Below are positions 8,176 through 17,626 of a DNA stretch of 64,000 bases, in pieces; the stretch's first letter is position 1; the number at the start of each line of letters is the position of its first letter. The translations under genes and the position numbers were made by a program. This DNA comes from Vibrio palustris (lineage in GTDB: Bacteria; Pseudomonadota; Gammaproteobacteria; Enterobacterales; Vibrionaceae): positions 2,108,001-2,172,000 of the forward strand of contig NZ_AP024887.1 in assembly GCF_024346995.1 (NCBI RefSeq). Direction: 5' to 3'. The notes beneath the pieces are model-generated. The model had not been told where the DNA came from and ran no database searches. It worked only from the letters and a program-made list of their open reading frames with translations.

Positions 8176-9123
8176 TTATTCTTCGCTTTGTGGGTAAACC
8201 ACTAAACGTTTCGGTGCAATATTTCCAGGTTCAGTAACATCACCAACACCAAGAAATAACGCCGACTCTCCGCCAAGCATACGTACCATACCGCTATCCG
8301 GAGATTCAGACACTGTAACAGACTGACCATGCTGAACTTTATCTATTTGCTCAACCGTCATATAAACAGCAGGTAAACTCTCAACCGCGGTATCCATCGG
8401 TAATAACAAAGGATCAAGCAGATCTTTCGGCGCGATGTCTTGCGCTTGAGCCTGCTCAACTAACTCATTAAGTTGTTCTAATGTCACCATTCGCTCGTAA
8501 GGATAATTAGCCACCCCAGTACGACGCAGATAAACCACATGGGCACCACAGCCTAATAGTTCGCCTAAATCATCAACGATAGTACGAATATACGTCCCTT
8601 TAGAACAGTGCACTTCCATCTCCACTTCATCGCCTTCAAAGCGAATTAGCTCAATGTCGTAGACTTTAATGAGTCTTGATTCTCGTGGTACCTCGACACC
8701 TTCACGAGCGTACTCGTACAGCGGTCGACCTTGATATTTTAACGCCGAAAACATCGAAGGAACTTGCTGACTTTCACCTCTGAAGGTTTCGATTTGACGC
8801 AATAACGTGTCTTTTTCTACATCAACAGGACGGGTTTCAACGACCTCACCATCCGAGTCAGACGTATTCGTACGCTCGCCTAATTTGGCAATCACACGAT
8901 AGCGTTTATCGGAGTCGAGCAAAAATTGCGAGAACTTTGTGGCTTCGCCTAAGCACACAGGTAACATACCTGTCGCCAACGGATCTAAAGCCCCAGTGTG
9001 TCCTGCTTTTTCTGCAAAAAAAAGACGTTTTACTTTCTGCAATGCATCGTTAGAAGAGATACTTGTCGGTTTATCTAGCAGTACCACTCCATTGACGGCA
9101 CGGCCTTTGCGTCGTCTCGCCAT
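8176..9123 (-). CDS. truB: tRNA pseudouridine(55) synthase TruB
   Basis: 315 residues. The N-terminus [19 protein letters not shown] is the TruB signature, and the catalytic aspartate is D47 in [22 protein letters not shown] near residue 179 and the C-terminal PUA-like region complete the family pattern. TruB makes pseudouridine 55 in the T-loop of tRNAs and also acts as a tRNA chaperone. Its ATG overlaps the rbfA stop by one base (TAATG), so translation is probably coupled. Confidence 0.97.
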   Translation of the reverse strand: MARRRKGRAVNGVVLLDKPTSISSNDALQKVKRLFFAEKAGHTGALDPLATGMLPVCLGEATKFSQFLLDSDKRYRVIAKLGERTNTSDSDGEVVETRPVDVEKDTLLRQIETFRGESQQVPSMFSALKYQGRPLYEYAREGVEVPRESRLIKVYDIELIRFEGDEVEMEVHCSKGTYIRTIVDDLGELLGCGAHVVYLRRTGVANYPYERMVTLEQLNELVEQAQAQDIAPKDLLDPLLLPMDTAVESLPAVYMTVEQIDKVQHGQSVTVSESPDSGMVRMLGGESALFLGVGDVTEPGNIAPKRLVVYPQSEE

Positions 9124-9518
9124 TACTCTTCGTCCTCTTTACCTGACTCTTGTTGTTTACGTTGGTCATTACTGACCACTTCAGAGACAAGGTTAGACAT
9201 GCGCATACCTTCGACAAGTGTGTTGTCGTATTGGAAGCGAATTTCAGGTGTAAGACGCAGACGAATACGGCGACCTAGCATCATACGAACATGGACTTCA
9301 TGCTCACGCAAGGCTTCCAAACAAGATTCTGGTGTTTGTTCACCAACACATAAAAAGGTCACGAATACTTTTGCATAGGAAAGATCGCGCGATACTTCCA
9401 CATCTGAAATGGTGACCATTCCAATGCGTGAGTCGCGAACTTCACGCTGTAAAATCATCGCCAGTTCTTTTTGTAGCTGCTGACTGACTCGTTGAGTACG
9501 GCTAAATTCTTTTGGCAT
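9123..9518 (-). CDS. rbfA: 30S ribosome-binding factor RbfA
   Basis: 131 residues with a single KH-like domain; [25 protein letters not shown] and the strand YAKVFVTFL are characteristic. RbfA binds immature 30S subunits and helps process the 5' end of 16S rRNA, especially at low temperature. The tail is acidic and lysine-rich (QESGKEDEE). It lies between infB and truB with a hairpin in the 99-base gap upstream. Confidence 0.96.
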   Translation of the reverse strand: MPKEFSRTQRVSQQLQKELAMILQREVRDSRIGMVTISDVEVSRDLSYAKVFVTFLCVGEQTPESCLEALREHEVHVRMMLGRRIRLRLTPEIRFQYDNTLVEGMRMSNLVSEVVSNDQRKQQESGKEDEE

Positions 9519-9541
9519 ATCTTTTCTCCCTTACAGAAAGA

Positions 9542-9570
9542 ATGGGGGGATGGTCAAGCCAGCCCCCCAT
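9542..9570 (-). other. Strong hairpin in the infB-rbfA gap
   Basis: ATGGGGGG at 9542-9549 pairs with CCCCCCAT at 9563-9570. An inner TGG/CCA stem extends it after one A-G mismatch, with a five-base loop. There is no T tract on the minus strand, so it is more likely an RNA processing or stabilising element inside the operon than a terminator. Confidence 0.6.
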
Positions 9571-9617
9571 GGTGTATTTAACAACCGATTGTTGCCTGAT
9601 TAAGCAAGCATCGTCGC

Positions 9618-12329
9618 TTAATCAATCGTACGTTTAATCTCGATAGTTTCAAATACTTCGATTTGGTCACCAACGCGAACATCATTATAGTTCTTAACGC
9701 CGATACCACATTCGTAGCCATTTTTAACTTCTTGAACGTCATCTTTATAGCGACGTAGTGATTCAAGTTCACCTTCGTAAATAACGATGTTTTCGCGTAG
9801 AACACGAATTGGGCTATTACGTTTAATGACACCTTCAGTCACCATACAACCGGCAATTGAGCCAATTTTTGGAGATTTGAAGACATCACGAACTTGCGCA
9901 AGACCAATGATTTGCTGCTTGAACTCAGGAGCAAGCATACCACTCATGGCTTGTTTCACTTCATCAATCAATTGATAGATGATTGAGTAGTAACGTAGAT
10001 CTAGGTTTTCAGTATCAACTGTACGGCGTGCAGATGCATCCGCACGGACGTTAAAGCCAACCACGATAGCGTTTGATGCTGCAGCCAGAACCGCATCTGT
10101 TTCAGTGATACCACCGACACCAGAACCAACGATGTTCACTTTTACTTCATCAGTTGATAGCTTACGTAGTGAATCAGCAATCGCTTCAACAGAACCTTGA
10201 ACGTCCGCTTTTAATACGATGTTCAGTTCAGCAACGTCACCAGAAGTCATGTTTGAGAACATGTTTTCTAGTTTTGCTTTTTGCTGGCGTGCCAGTTTCA
10301 CGTCACGGAATTTACCTTGACGGTAGTTCGCTACTTCGCGAGCTTTACGTTCATCACGGACGACTGTCGCTTCATCACCAGCAGCAGGAACACCTGACAG
10401 ACCAAGGATTTCAACAGGAATAGACGGACCCGCTTCTGTAATTTCTTGACCAAGCTCATCACGCATCGCACGAACACGACCGTATTCTTGACCACAGAGT
10501 ACGATATCGCCTTTATTTAGCGTACCAGATTGCACAAGAACGGTTGCTACTGGACCACGGCCTTTATCAAGGCGAGATTCGATAACCACACCTGACGCCA
10601 TACCTTCAGAAACAGATTTCAGTTCTAGAACTTCAGCCTGTAGCAAGATAGATTCAAGTAGTTGCTCAACGTTAGTTCCTTGTTTAGCAGAGATGTGAAC
10701 AAACATGTTCTCACCGCCCCACTCTTCAGGGATAACATCGTAAGCCGCTAATTCATTCTTAACATTATCTGGGTTAGCGCCATCTTTATCGATTTTGTTT
10801 ACCGCGACAATCAAAGGAACACCCGCTGCTTTCGCGTGTTGAACGGCTTCGATTGTTTGTGGCATTACGCCATCATCAGCTGCAACGACCAATACCACGA
10901 TATCTGTTGCTTGAGCACCACGAGCACGCATTGAAGTAAATGCGGCGTGTCCAGGAGTATCCAAGAAGGTAATCATACCTGTCTCAGTTTTCACATGGTA
11001 AGCACCGATATGCTGGGTGATACCGCCAGCTTCACCGGTAGCGACGTGAGTGCGACGGATGTAGTCCAATGTTGATGTTTTACCATGGTCAACGTGTCCC
11101 ATGATTGTTACAACAGGTGCGCGAGGAACCTTAGACTGAACATCTGATTGATCACGGTCAGAAAGAATGGCTTCTTCAAGCTCATTTTCTTTACGTAGAA
11201 TCACTTTGTGACCCATTTCTTCAGCAACAAGTTGTGCTGTTTCTTGGTCAATCACTTGGTTAATGGTCGCCATTGCGCCCATTTTCATCATAACTTTGAT
11301 GACTTCTGTGCCTTTTACCGACATTTTCTGAGCAAGCTCAGACACGACGATAGTTTCACCGATAACAACTTCAGATTTTGCGACTGTCGCTGACTTATCA
11401 AAGCCATGCTGCATCATTGACGAAGGCTTGCTCATGCGACCTTTACGGCCTTTGCCTTTGCCACGAGAACGAGAGTTACGTTCTTGACGATCGTCACGTG
11501 AGGACATTTTTTTCTTAGCCGCACGACGAGTTACTGCGCCTTCTTCACGGCGATCAGCCTCATCTTCCGCTTCACGAGCGTGGGTTGAAGTTGTTACGTG
11601 GTAATCTGTTTTCTCTTCCATAGCACCTTTTTTCTCTTCATCGGCAGACCAACGCTCGGCGTTTTGTGCAGCTAGTTTGCGTGCTTCTTCAAGCTGACGC
11701 TGGGCTTCTTCTTCTGCCTTGCGTTGTGCTTCTTCTTCCTGACGACGTTTCAGCTCTTCGGTCTCTAGACGGACAGCTTCTTGCTGAGCTTTTTGCTCAT
11801 CAGTCTGCGTACGTTTCGCTTGGTCTTGAGGCTCACGCTCTGCTTTTTCTTCAGCTTCACGCTTTGCCGTTTGTTCTGCTTCACGTTTCGCTTTTGCTTC
11901 AGCTTCACGTTTTGCCTTTTCTTCGGCTTCACGTTGTGCTGCTTCTTCTGCGTCACGTTTTGCTTGCTCTTCTGCTTCACGTTTAGCTGCTTCTTCAGCT
12001 TCACGTTTCGCTTCTTCGTCTTCTACTGTTGCGCGCTTAACGTAAGTACGTTTCTTACGAACTTCAACTTGAATATCTTTACTCTTGCCACCGCCTGCAT
12101 TCACGCTAAGTGTACTGCGTTTCTTTCGTTGCAATGTCAAACGAGTTGGTTCTGTGCCTACGTTATCACTAGGATCTTTACGTAAAAAGGAAAGAAGACG
12201 TTGCTTCTCACCATCAGTTACGTTATCTGAACTAGACTTAGGCATACCAGCCTCAGCAAGTTGTTCTAATAAGCGGTCAACTGGAGTACCAATTTCTTCA
12301 CTCAGTGCTTTAACTGTAAGTTGTGTCAT
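9618..12329 (-). CDS. infB: Translation initiation factor IF-2
   Basis: 903 residues. The N-terminal IF2N domain ([21 protein letters not shown]) is followed by a lysine/glutamate/alanine repeat linker (about 106-230), a second IF2N-type region, and the GTPase domain with GHVDHGKTS near residue 410, DTPGHAAF and NKID. The C-terminal domains end in the fMet-tRNA-binding fold ([26 protein letters not shown]). IF-2 delivers initiator tRNA to the 30S subunit; the initiator tRNA gene is in the same locus at 14517-14593. E. coli makes shorter forms from internal starts; I did not identify these here. The start is in a tight nusA-infB gap of 23 bases. Confidence 0.98.
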   Translation of the reverse strand: MTQLTVKALSEEIGTPVDRLLEQLAEAGMPKSSSDNVTDGEKQRLLSFLRKDPSDNVGTEPTRLTLQRKKRSTLSVNAGGGKSKDIQVEVRKKRTYVKRATVEDEEAKREAEEAAKREAEEQAKRDAEEAAQREAEEKAKREAEAKAKREAEQTAKREAEEKAEREPQDQAKRTQTDEQKAQQEAVRLETEELKRRQEEEAQRKAEEEAQRQLEEARKLAAQNAERWSADEEKKGAMEEKTDYHVTTSTHAREAEDEADRREEGAVTRRAAKKKMSSRDDRQERNSRSRGKGKGRKGRMSKPSSMMQHGFDKSATVAKSEVVIGETIVVSELAQKMSVKGTEVIKVMMKMGAMATINQVIDQETAQLVAEEMGHKVILRKENELEEAILSDRDQSDVQSKVPRAPVVTIMGHVDHGKTSTLDYIRRTHVATGEAGGITQHIGAYHVKTETGMITFLDTPGHAAFTSMRARGAQATDIVVLVVAADDGVMPQTIEAVQHAKAAGVPLIVAVNKIDKDGANPDNVKNELAAYDVIPEEWGGENMFVHISAKQGTNVEQLLESILLQAEVLELKSVSEGMASGVVIESRLDKGRGPVATVLVQSGTLNKGDIVLCGQEYGRVRAMRDELGQEITEAGPSIPVEILGLSGVPAAGDEATVVRDERKAREVANYRQGKFRDVKLARQQKAKLENMFSNMTSGDVAELNIVLKADVQGSVEAIADSLRKLSTDEVKVNIVGSGVGGITETDAVLAAASNAIVVGFNVRADASARRTVDTENLDLRYYSIIYQLIDEVKQAMSGMLAPEFKQQIIGLAQVRDVFKSPKIGSIAGCMVTEGVIKRNSPIRVLRENIVIYEGELESLRRYKDDVQEVKNGYECGIGVKNYNDVRVGDQIEVFETIEIKRTID
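11820..12014 (-). repeat. Repeats encoding the charged IF-2 linker (about 8-residue period)
   Basis: Residues 106-170 of IF-2 repeat an AKREAEEx unit about eight times with substitutions, giving a highly charged predicted single helix. The DNA shows a matching 24-base period. Long alanine/lysine/glutamate helices of this kind are normal in gammaproteobacterial IF-2 linkers, but copy number varies between strains. Confidence 0.8.
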
Positions 12330-12352
12330 GCCGCTTCCTCCCCTTGCCGATG

Positions 12353-13840
12353 TTACGCTTCTTCACCAAACCAGCAGATATTTCGGGCCGCCATGATAAG
12401 CTCACCGGCACGCTCCTCAGACAAACCTTCAACGTCTTCCAACTCATCTACACCTTGGTCTGCAAGATCTTCCAGTGTTACTACACCTTTAGCAGCCAAT
12501 TTGAAAGCTAAGTCACGTTCAAGGCCTGATAGGCTCAATAAATCTTCAGCTGGTTCTGCGCCATTGTATGACTCTTCTTGCGCTAGAGCGATAGTCGTTA
12601 GTGCTTGTTTAGCACGACCGCGTAGCTCTTCTACAAGATCTTCATCTAAACCTTCTACTTCCAGAAGTTCATTAACTGGCACATAAGCCACTTCTTCTAG
12701 CGTAGAAAATCCTTCTTCCACCAATAATTCAGCAAAATCCTGTTCAACATCGAGATACTTCATAAAGTTCTCGATCGCTGCCGTAGATTCTTCTTGGTGT
12801 TTCTTCTGTAAGTCTTCTACCGTCATCACATTCAATTCCCAACCAGTCAGTTGAGAAGCTAGACGAACGTTTTGACCGCTACGACCAATTGCTTGAGCTA
12901 AATTATCAGCTTCAACCGCAATATCCATAGAGTTAGCATCTTCATCCACGATGATCGATGCAACATCTGCTGGAGCCATTGCGTTAATTACAAATTGTGC
13001 TGGGTTATCATCCCAAAGAACAATATCAATGCGCTCACCACCAAGTTCTGTGGAAACCGCTTGAACACGTGCACCACGCATGCCAACACATGCACCAACA
13101 GGGTCGATACGCTTGTCGTTAGTTTTAACGGCAATTTTTGCACGAGAGCCTGGATCACGTGCTGCGCCTTTCAATTCAATCATTTCTTCGCCAATTTCCG
13201 GTACTTCGACACGGAATAGCTCAGCAAGCATTTCAGGCTTAGAACGAGTAATAAATAATTGGAAACCACGTGCATCTGGACGAACAGCATACAGCAAACC
13301 GCGGACACGGTCACCTGGTCGGAAGTTTTCACGTGGTAGTTGGTCTTCACGTAAGATAACAGCTTCAGCATTATTACCTAGATCAAGAATGACCGTTTCA
13401 CGGTTCACTTTCTTAACAACGCCAGTCACCAACTCACCTTCATTGTCGATAAATTGTTCAACAACTTGAGCGCGTTCAGCTTCACGAACTTTTTGTACAA
13501 TAACCTGTTTAGCCGTTTGCGTTGTTATACGATCAAACGTGACTGACTCGATATCATCTTCAACGAAGTCGCCCAGAACAAGCGTCTCATCTTCATATTG
13601 AGCCGCTTCAATCGAAATTTCTTTCGTTGGGTTTTCAACTTCTTCAACGACCAACCAACGACGGAAAGTTTCAAACTCTCCCGTTTTACGGTCAATCTCA
13701 ACACGCACTTCAATTTCGAATTCATGCTTTTTCTTCGTTGAAGTCGCTAACGCGATTTCAAGCGCTTCGAAAATACGCTCACGAGGTACCGCTTTCTCGT
13801 TAGAAACCGCCTCAACAACCGCTAAAATTTCTTTACTCAT
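12353..13840 (-). CDS. nusA: Transcription termination/antitermination factor NusA
   Basis: 495 residues, the E. coli length. The N-terminal RNA polymerase-binding domain begins [21 protein letters not shown]. An S1 domain ([26 protein letters not shown]) lies near 135-200, then two KH domains ([27 protein letters not shown] and [18 protein letters not shown]). Two acidic C-terminal repeats ([19 protein letters not shown] and [19 protein letters not shown]) match the AR1/AR2 modules that contact the polymerase alpha subunit. It is co-oriented with rimP (18-base gap) and infB. Confidence 0.98.
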   Translation of the reverse strand: MSKEILAVVEAVSNEKAVPRERIFEALEIALATSTKKKHEFEIEVRVEIDRKTGEFETFRRWLVVEEVENPTKEISIEAAQYEDETLVLGDFVEDDIESVTFDRITTQTAKQVIVQKVREAERAQVVEQFIDNEGELVTGVVKKVNRETVILDLGNNAEAVILREDQLPRENFRPGDRVRGLLYAVRPDARGFQLFITRSKPEMLAELFRVEVPEIGEEMIELKGAARDPGSRAKIAVKTNDKRIDPVGACVGMRGARVQAVSTELGGERIDIVLWDDNPAQFVINAMAPADVASIIVDEDANSMDIAVEADNLAQAIGRSGQNVRLASQLTGWELNVMTVEDLQKKHQEESTAAIENFMKYLDVEQDFAELLVEEGFSTLEEVAYVPVNELLEVEGLDEDLVEELRGRAKQALTTIALAQEESYNGAEPAEDLLSLSGLERDLAFKLAAKGVVTLEDLADQGVDELEDVEGLSEERAGELIMAARNICWFGEEA

Positions 13841-13858
13841 CTTTCTAGCCTCTAAGAC

Positions 13859-14314
13859 TTAAAATTTAGGGATCAGGTTAGCTTTTGCGATATTACTTAA
13901 CGCAAAATGTTCTTGTTGGCCATCAACACTGATCGCAACGGTTTCTCCGTCTACGGAGTCAATGATGCCATTCCATTTACGACGGTTACTAACAGCCATT
14001 TTTAGAACGAGGCTGACCTCGTGACCAATAAATTGCTCATAATGCGCGATTTTAAACAGTGGTCGCTCTAAACCAGGAGAAGAAACTTCTAGGTTATAAG
14101 CCACTGATATAGGATCTTCTACATCTAAAACCGCACTAATTTGTCGACTTACTTCAGCGCAATCTTCAACATTAATACCATTCTCATGGTCAACAAAAAC
14201 GCGTAATGTTGAGTGCTGCCCTGCGCGTATAAATTCTAATCCAACCAGCTCATAACCTGAAGCAACAACTGGTGCTTCAAGTAGTTCTGTTAGTTGTCTC
14301 TCTAAACCAGTCAT
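13859..14314 (-). CDS. rimP: Ribosome maturation factor RimP
   Basis: 151 residues from the ATG at 14314 ([28 protein letters not shown]), which matches the usual RimP start; the frame is open to 14323 but that adds only three residues. Conserved segments are [28 protein letters not shown] and [13 protein letters not shown], followed by a C-terminal SH3-like domain. RimP assists 30S assembly. It is first in the rimP-nusA-infB-rbfA-truB group, behind the initiator tRNA gene and two terminator-like hairpins. Confidence 0.96.
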   Translation of the reverse strand: MTGLERQLTELLEAPVVASGYELVGLEFIRAGQHSTLRVFVDHENGINVEDCAEVSRQISAVLDVEDPISVAYNLEVSSPGLERPLFKIAHYEQFIGHEVSLVLKMAVSNRRKWNGIIDSVDGETVAISVDGQQEHFALSNIAKANLIPKF

Positions 14315-14332
14315 TTCAACCACTCCAGAAAC

Positions 14333-14352
14333 AAAAAAAGGGCCTATAGCCC
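14333..14352 (-). terminator. Second terminator-like hairpin in the rimP leader
   Basis: On the minus strand GGGC and GCCC form a short stem with a five-base loop followed by seven T residues, 19 bases before the rimP start. The stem is only four G-C pairs, so termination should be partial. Confidence 0.55.
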
Positions 14353-14404
14353 AATTTAAATTCCAAGCACAATCTGAATCATCGTTTTATGAAATTCAGA
14401 TAAC

Positions 14405-14432
14405 AAAAAACCCCGATAAGCCGGGGTTTTTT
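14405..14432 (-). terminator. Terminator after initiator tRNA-Met
   Basis: AAAAAACCCCG and CGGGGTTTTTT form an 11-bp stem with a six-base loop and T tract, 85 bases after the tRNA 3' end on the minus strand. It sits between the tRNA and rimP, as in the E. coli metY-rimP-nusA operon leader. Confidence 0.85.
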
Positions 14433-14516
14433 GATGCTGGACCCTGATAAATTGAGAATTACTTCTCAATTGCAGTGAGGTTAGCACTGCCAAACTTGCA
14501 TCCAAACCTAAAAGGT

Positions 14517-14593
<77 letters not shown>

Positions 14594-14647
14594 TCCGACT
14601 TGCTATGCATTATACGCATAAAGCAAAGATTTACAAGTTTGTAAATA

Positions 14648-14730
14648 TGGTGCCGAGAGAGGGACTCGAACCCTCACACCGAAGCGCTAGCACCTCATGC
14701 TAGTGTGTCTACCAATTTCACCATCTCGGC
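14648..14730 (-). tRNA. tRNA-Leu (GAG)
   Basis: An 83-base class II tRNA on the minus strand with encoded CCA. Acceptor arms GCCGAGA and TCTCGGC pair. The D-arm GGTGAAATTGGTAGAC, the anticodon loop ATGAGGT inside CTAGC/GCTAG (anticodon GAG), a long variable arm and the T-arm GGGTTCGAGTCCC are all present. The secG-tRNA-Leu-tRNA-Met order matches the E. coli secG-leuU-metY locus. A 6-bp hairpin CTTATC/GATAAG lies between secG and this tRNA (14741-14756). Confidence 0.97.
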
Positions 14731-14756
14731 ATAAACCTGACTTATCCTAAGATAAG

Positions 14757-15116
14757 TTATTGAGGAACGTCACTACCAGATTGATTATCTGTTGTATCGT
14801 CACTCGCAGCAGCTGCTGCATTGTCACTCGCTTTGCTATCTAATTGAGTCTGCCCTTGCGCTGGGTCAACCCATTTAGAATCTGCTTTATGAGTAGAATA
14901 ATTACCCAAAACTAAGCTAGTAACTAAAAAAATTAGTGCAAAAATTGCAGTCATTCGAGTTAGGAAATTTCCTGAGCCACCAGAACCAAAAACTGTGTTT
15001 GAGGCACCAGCACCGAATGAGGCTCCCATATCTGCGCCTTTACCTTGCTGTATCAGCACTAAGCCAATGATACCAACCGCAGCCAACAGGTAAATCACAA
15101 GTAGAGCTGTATACAT
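14757..15116 (-). CDS. secG: Protein translocase subunit SecG
   Basis: About 119 residues from the ATG at 15116 (MYTALLVIYLLAAVGIIGLVLIQQGKGADMGASFGAGAS). A GTG three codons earlier is also in frame, but AGGTGG lies at proper distance from the ATG. Two transmembrane helices (about 3-24 and 52-73) flank the conserved QQGKGADMGASFGAG loop. SecG joins SecYE at the inner membrane and aids preprotein translocation. The tail is rich in Ser, Asp and Ala and is likely disordered. It lies between glmM and the two tRNA genes. Confidence 0.96.
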   Translation of the reverse strand: MYTALLVIYLLAAVGIIGLVLIQQGKGADMGASFGAGASNTVFGSGGSGNFLTRMTAIFALIFLVTSLVLGNYSTHKADSKWVDPAQGQTQLDSKASDNAAAAASDDTTDNQSGSDVPQ

Positions 15117-15355
15117 GTCGTCCACCTATGTTCCAATTTGTTGAGCCAGCGCTATTCTCATCATTTGAATTGAACAAGGCTAGCGACCTTCATCTCAGAA
15201 GGCGAGGCCAATACTAACCAATGCTGACGCAACTGACAAGTGTATTTTATAAAAAAAACCACTTATTAACTCAAACGCTCAAAAAAAGGCCAAAAACTCA
15301 AATTCTCTAATGGATTTCAAGTAATTAGCCTAGCTTACCCACCAATATTGCACGT

Positions 15356-16696
15356 TTAGCAGTTATTTTTAACAACGTGAGCGATGTCGAGAGCAGATTG
15401 TTGAACAAGCTCGGCGTCTTCGCCTTCAACCATCACACGAATCAAGGGTTCTGTACCAGATTTACGTAACAGTACACGCCCTTTATCCGCTAACTTAACT
15501 TCAACAGCTGCAACAGCCGCTAGGACTTTTTCGTGTTGCAAAGGATCGGTTTCCCCACTGAAGCGAACATTCTCTAGCACCTGTGGGTAAAGCGTCATTC
15601 CGGATGTCAGTTCATGCAATGGCTGTTCACTTTCCGCTATAGCTGTCAGCATACGCAAGGCCGCCACAATGGCATCACCGGTTGTAACACTATCTAGAAG
15701 AATGATATGACCTGAATTTTCAGCCCCTATTGACCAATTATTTTCAACGAGCGCTTCCATCACATAGCGATCACCAACGGCCGCACGTTGAAATGGGATG
15801 CCGAGTTCTTTAAGCCCATTTTCCATACCAAGGTTGGTCATCAATGTTCCAACAACACCGCCTTGTAACGTACCACGCCGTTGCTCATTACGTGCAATAA
15901 CATACGCGATTTGGTCACCATCAACTTTATTACCTTTCGCATCGACCATAATCAAGCGATCACCATCGCCATCGAAAGCCAGACCAAGATCAGCTTGTTC
16001 TGCCACTACTCGTGCTTGTAGCGCGCGAACGTCTGTCGCTCCAACTTCATCATTGATATTCGTACCGTTAGGTTCAACACCAATCGCAATTACGTCTGCT
16101 CCCAATTCACGGAACACACTAGGGGCAATATGGTAGGTGGCACCATGAGCACAATCGATAACTAGCTTTAGTCCTTCTAAACTCAAACTGTGCGGGAAAG
16201 TACTTTTACAAAATTCGATATAACGGCCTGCAGCATCAATCAAGCGTGACGCTTTACCAAGTAAACCGGATTCAACGCAATCAATATCTTGATCTAATTG
16301 CGCTTCAATCGCTAATTCGACATCATCAGGTAATTTGGTTCCATGAGCGGAAAAAAACTTAATACCATTATCATAATACGGATTATGTGACGCCGAAATA
16401 ACAATGCCGGCTTCTGCACGGAATGTTTGCGTCAAGTAAGCAACTGCTGGAGTGGGCATTGGCCCAGTTAATACTGCATTAAGCCCAGCGGCAGCAAGAC
16501 CGGCTTCGAGCGCTGATTCCAACATATACCCTGAAATACGGGTATCTTTACCAATAATGACTTTTTTTGTACCTTGCTGAGCAAGTACACGCCCAGCTGC
16601 CCAACCTAACTTCAAAACAAAATCAGGTGTAATAGGATACTGCCCTACTTTGCCGCGTACGCCATCGGTACCGAAGTAACGTCTTTCTTGAGACAT
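15356..16696 (-). CDS. glmM: Phosphoglucosamine mutase GlmM
   Basis: 446 residues. The N-terminus [14 protein letters not shown] and the phosphoserine loop [16 protein letters not shown] (active serine near residue 102) identify the enzyme. The metal-binding loop is [12 protein letters not shown] and the C-terminal phosphate-binding loop is [12 protein letters not shown]. GlmM converts glucosamine-6-phosphate to glucosamine-1-phosphate for UDP-GlcNAc, and so for peptidoglycan and LPS. It follows folP by 28 bases on the same strand, the conserved folP-glmM pair. Confidence 0.98.
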   Translation of the reverse strand: MSQERRYFGTDGVRGKVGQYPITPDFVLKLGWAAGRVLAQQGTKKVIIGKDTRISGYMLESALEAGLAAAGLNAVLTGPMPTPAVAYLTQTFRAEAGIVISASHNPYYDNGIKFFSAHGTKLPDDVELAIEAQLDQDIDCVESGLLGKASRLIDAAGRYIEFCKSTFPHSLSLEGLKLVIDCAHGATYHIAPSVFRELGADVIAIGVEPNGTNINDEVGATDVRALQARVVAEQADLGLAFDGDGDRLIMVDAKGNKVDGDQIAYVIARNEQRRGTLQGGVVGTLMTNLGMENGLKELGIPFQRAAVGDRYVMEALVENNWSIGAENSGHIILLDSVTTGDAIVAALRMLTAIAESEQPLHELTSGMTLYPQVLENVRFSGETDPLQHEKVLAAVAAVEVKLADKGRVLLRKSGTEPLIRVMVEGEDAELVQQSALDIAHVVKNNC

Positions 16697-16724
16697 ATCT
16701 AGCCCTTAACTTATTTATTCTTAG

Positions 16725-17555
16725 TTATTTTTTCATTAATTTAACGATTTCTATCGCTTCTATTGTTTCTTCAAAATCGTGAACACGAATAATGTGCGCC
16801 CCTTTTGATGCCGCCAGTGTAGCACAAGCTACACTACCAACCATGCACTCTGCGGGCTTTTTGTTCAATGGCTTAAAGATCATCGATTTTCGTGACATGC
16901 CTGCGAGAATAGGGAGATTATATTGATGAAACTGTTCAAGTTTGTCTAGTAACTGATAATTGTGTGCCAAGGTTTTACCAAATCCAAATCCAGGATCTAT
17001 GATAATATTGCTTCGTAGAATACCGGCTTGCTCACATTCGTAGATTCGCTGCTGCAAAAAGCCATCCACATCGGCGACTACATCATCATAATCCGGTGCA
17101 TCTTGCATCGTTTTTGGCTGCCCCTGCATATGCATAATGCATACTGGTACCTGTGCTTTAGCCACTACGTCTAATACCCCTTCTTGCGTCAATGACCTGA
17201 CATCGTTGATTATATCTGCCCCTGCATCAATAGCTTGCTGCATCACTTCTGCTTTACTGGTATCAATTGAGATCCAAATATCTTTATCATGTTCACGAAT
17301 CGCTTTTACTACAGGAATAACACGTGATAATTCTTCTTCTAATGACACTTCTGGAGCGCCAGGACGTGTAGACTCACCACCAATATCGATCATGGCCACA
17401 CCCGCATCGCGCATTTGTAAGGCCCGTTGCAACGCCCGTTCAATCTGAGTGTAACGTCCTCCATCTGAAAACGAATCTGGCGTGGTATTGAGAATCCCCA
17501 TTACCAGAGGGCTATCGAGTAACAATTGTTTTGTAGGCGTTTGTAGTTTCATCAT
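16725..17555 (-). CDS. folP: Dihydropteroate synthase FolP
   Basis: 276 residues from the ATG at 17555. The frame extends to a TTG at 17579, but that lies on the AAGGA ribosome binding site. The first pterin loop PLVMGILNTTPDSFSDGGRY, then MIDIGGESTRPGA, IWISIDTSKAEVM, INDVRSL, IMHMQG, DPGFGFGKT and the C-terminal IRVHDFEET are all diagnostic. The enzyme condenses p-aminobenzoate with dihydropterin pyrophosphate in folate synthesis and is the sulfonamide target. A strong terminator separates it from ftsH upstream. Confidence 0.97.
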   Translation of the reverse strand: MMKLQTPTKQLLLDSPLVMGILNTTPDSFSDGGRYTQIERALQRALQMRDAGVAMIDIGGESTRPGAPEVSLEEELSRVIPVVKAIREHDKDIWISIDTSKAEVMQQAIDAGADIINDVRSLTQEGVLDVVAKAQVPVCIMHMQGQPKTMQDAPDYDDVVADVDGFLQQRIYECEQAGILRSNIIIDPGFGFGKTLAHNYQLLDKLEQFHQYNLPILAGMSRKSMIFKPLNKKPAECMVGSVACATLAASKGAHIIRVHDFEETIEAIEIVKLMKK

Positions 17556-17577
17556 GATTGGTAAGATTCCTTTTATC

Positions 17578-17610
17578 AAAAAAAAAAAACCCCGACAAGT
17601 CGGGGTTTTT
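17578..17610 (-). terminator. Strong terminator between ftsH and folP
   Basis: CCCCGAC and GTCGGGG pair around two bases (extended by A-T pairs), and on the minus strand the stem is followed by twelve T residues. It sits 16 bases after the ftsH stop and runs almost to the folP ribosome binding site. Confidence 0.93.
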
Positions 17611-17626
17611 ATACACTCAGTTAACG

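Noticed and set aside
11666..12185. Leucine- and phenylalanine-rich plus-strand ORFs opposite infB
   Set aside because: They are the antisense reading of the AKREAEE repeats, with no ribosome binding site and extreme composition.
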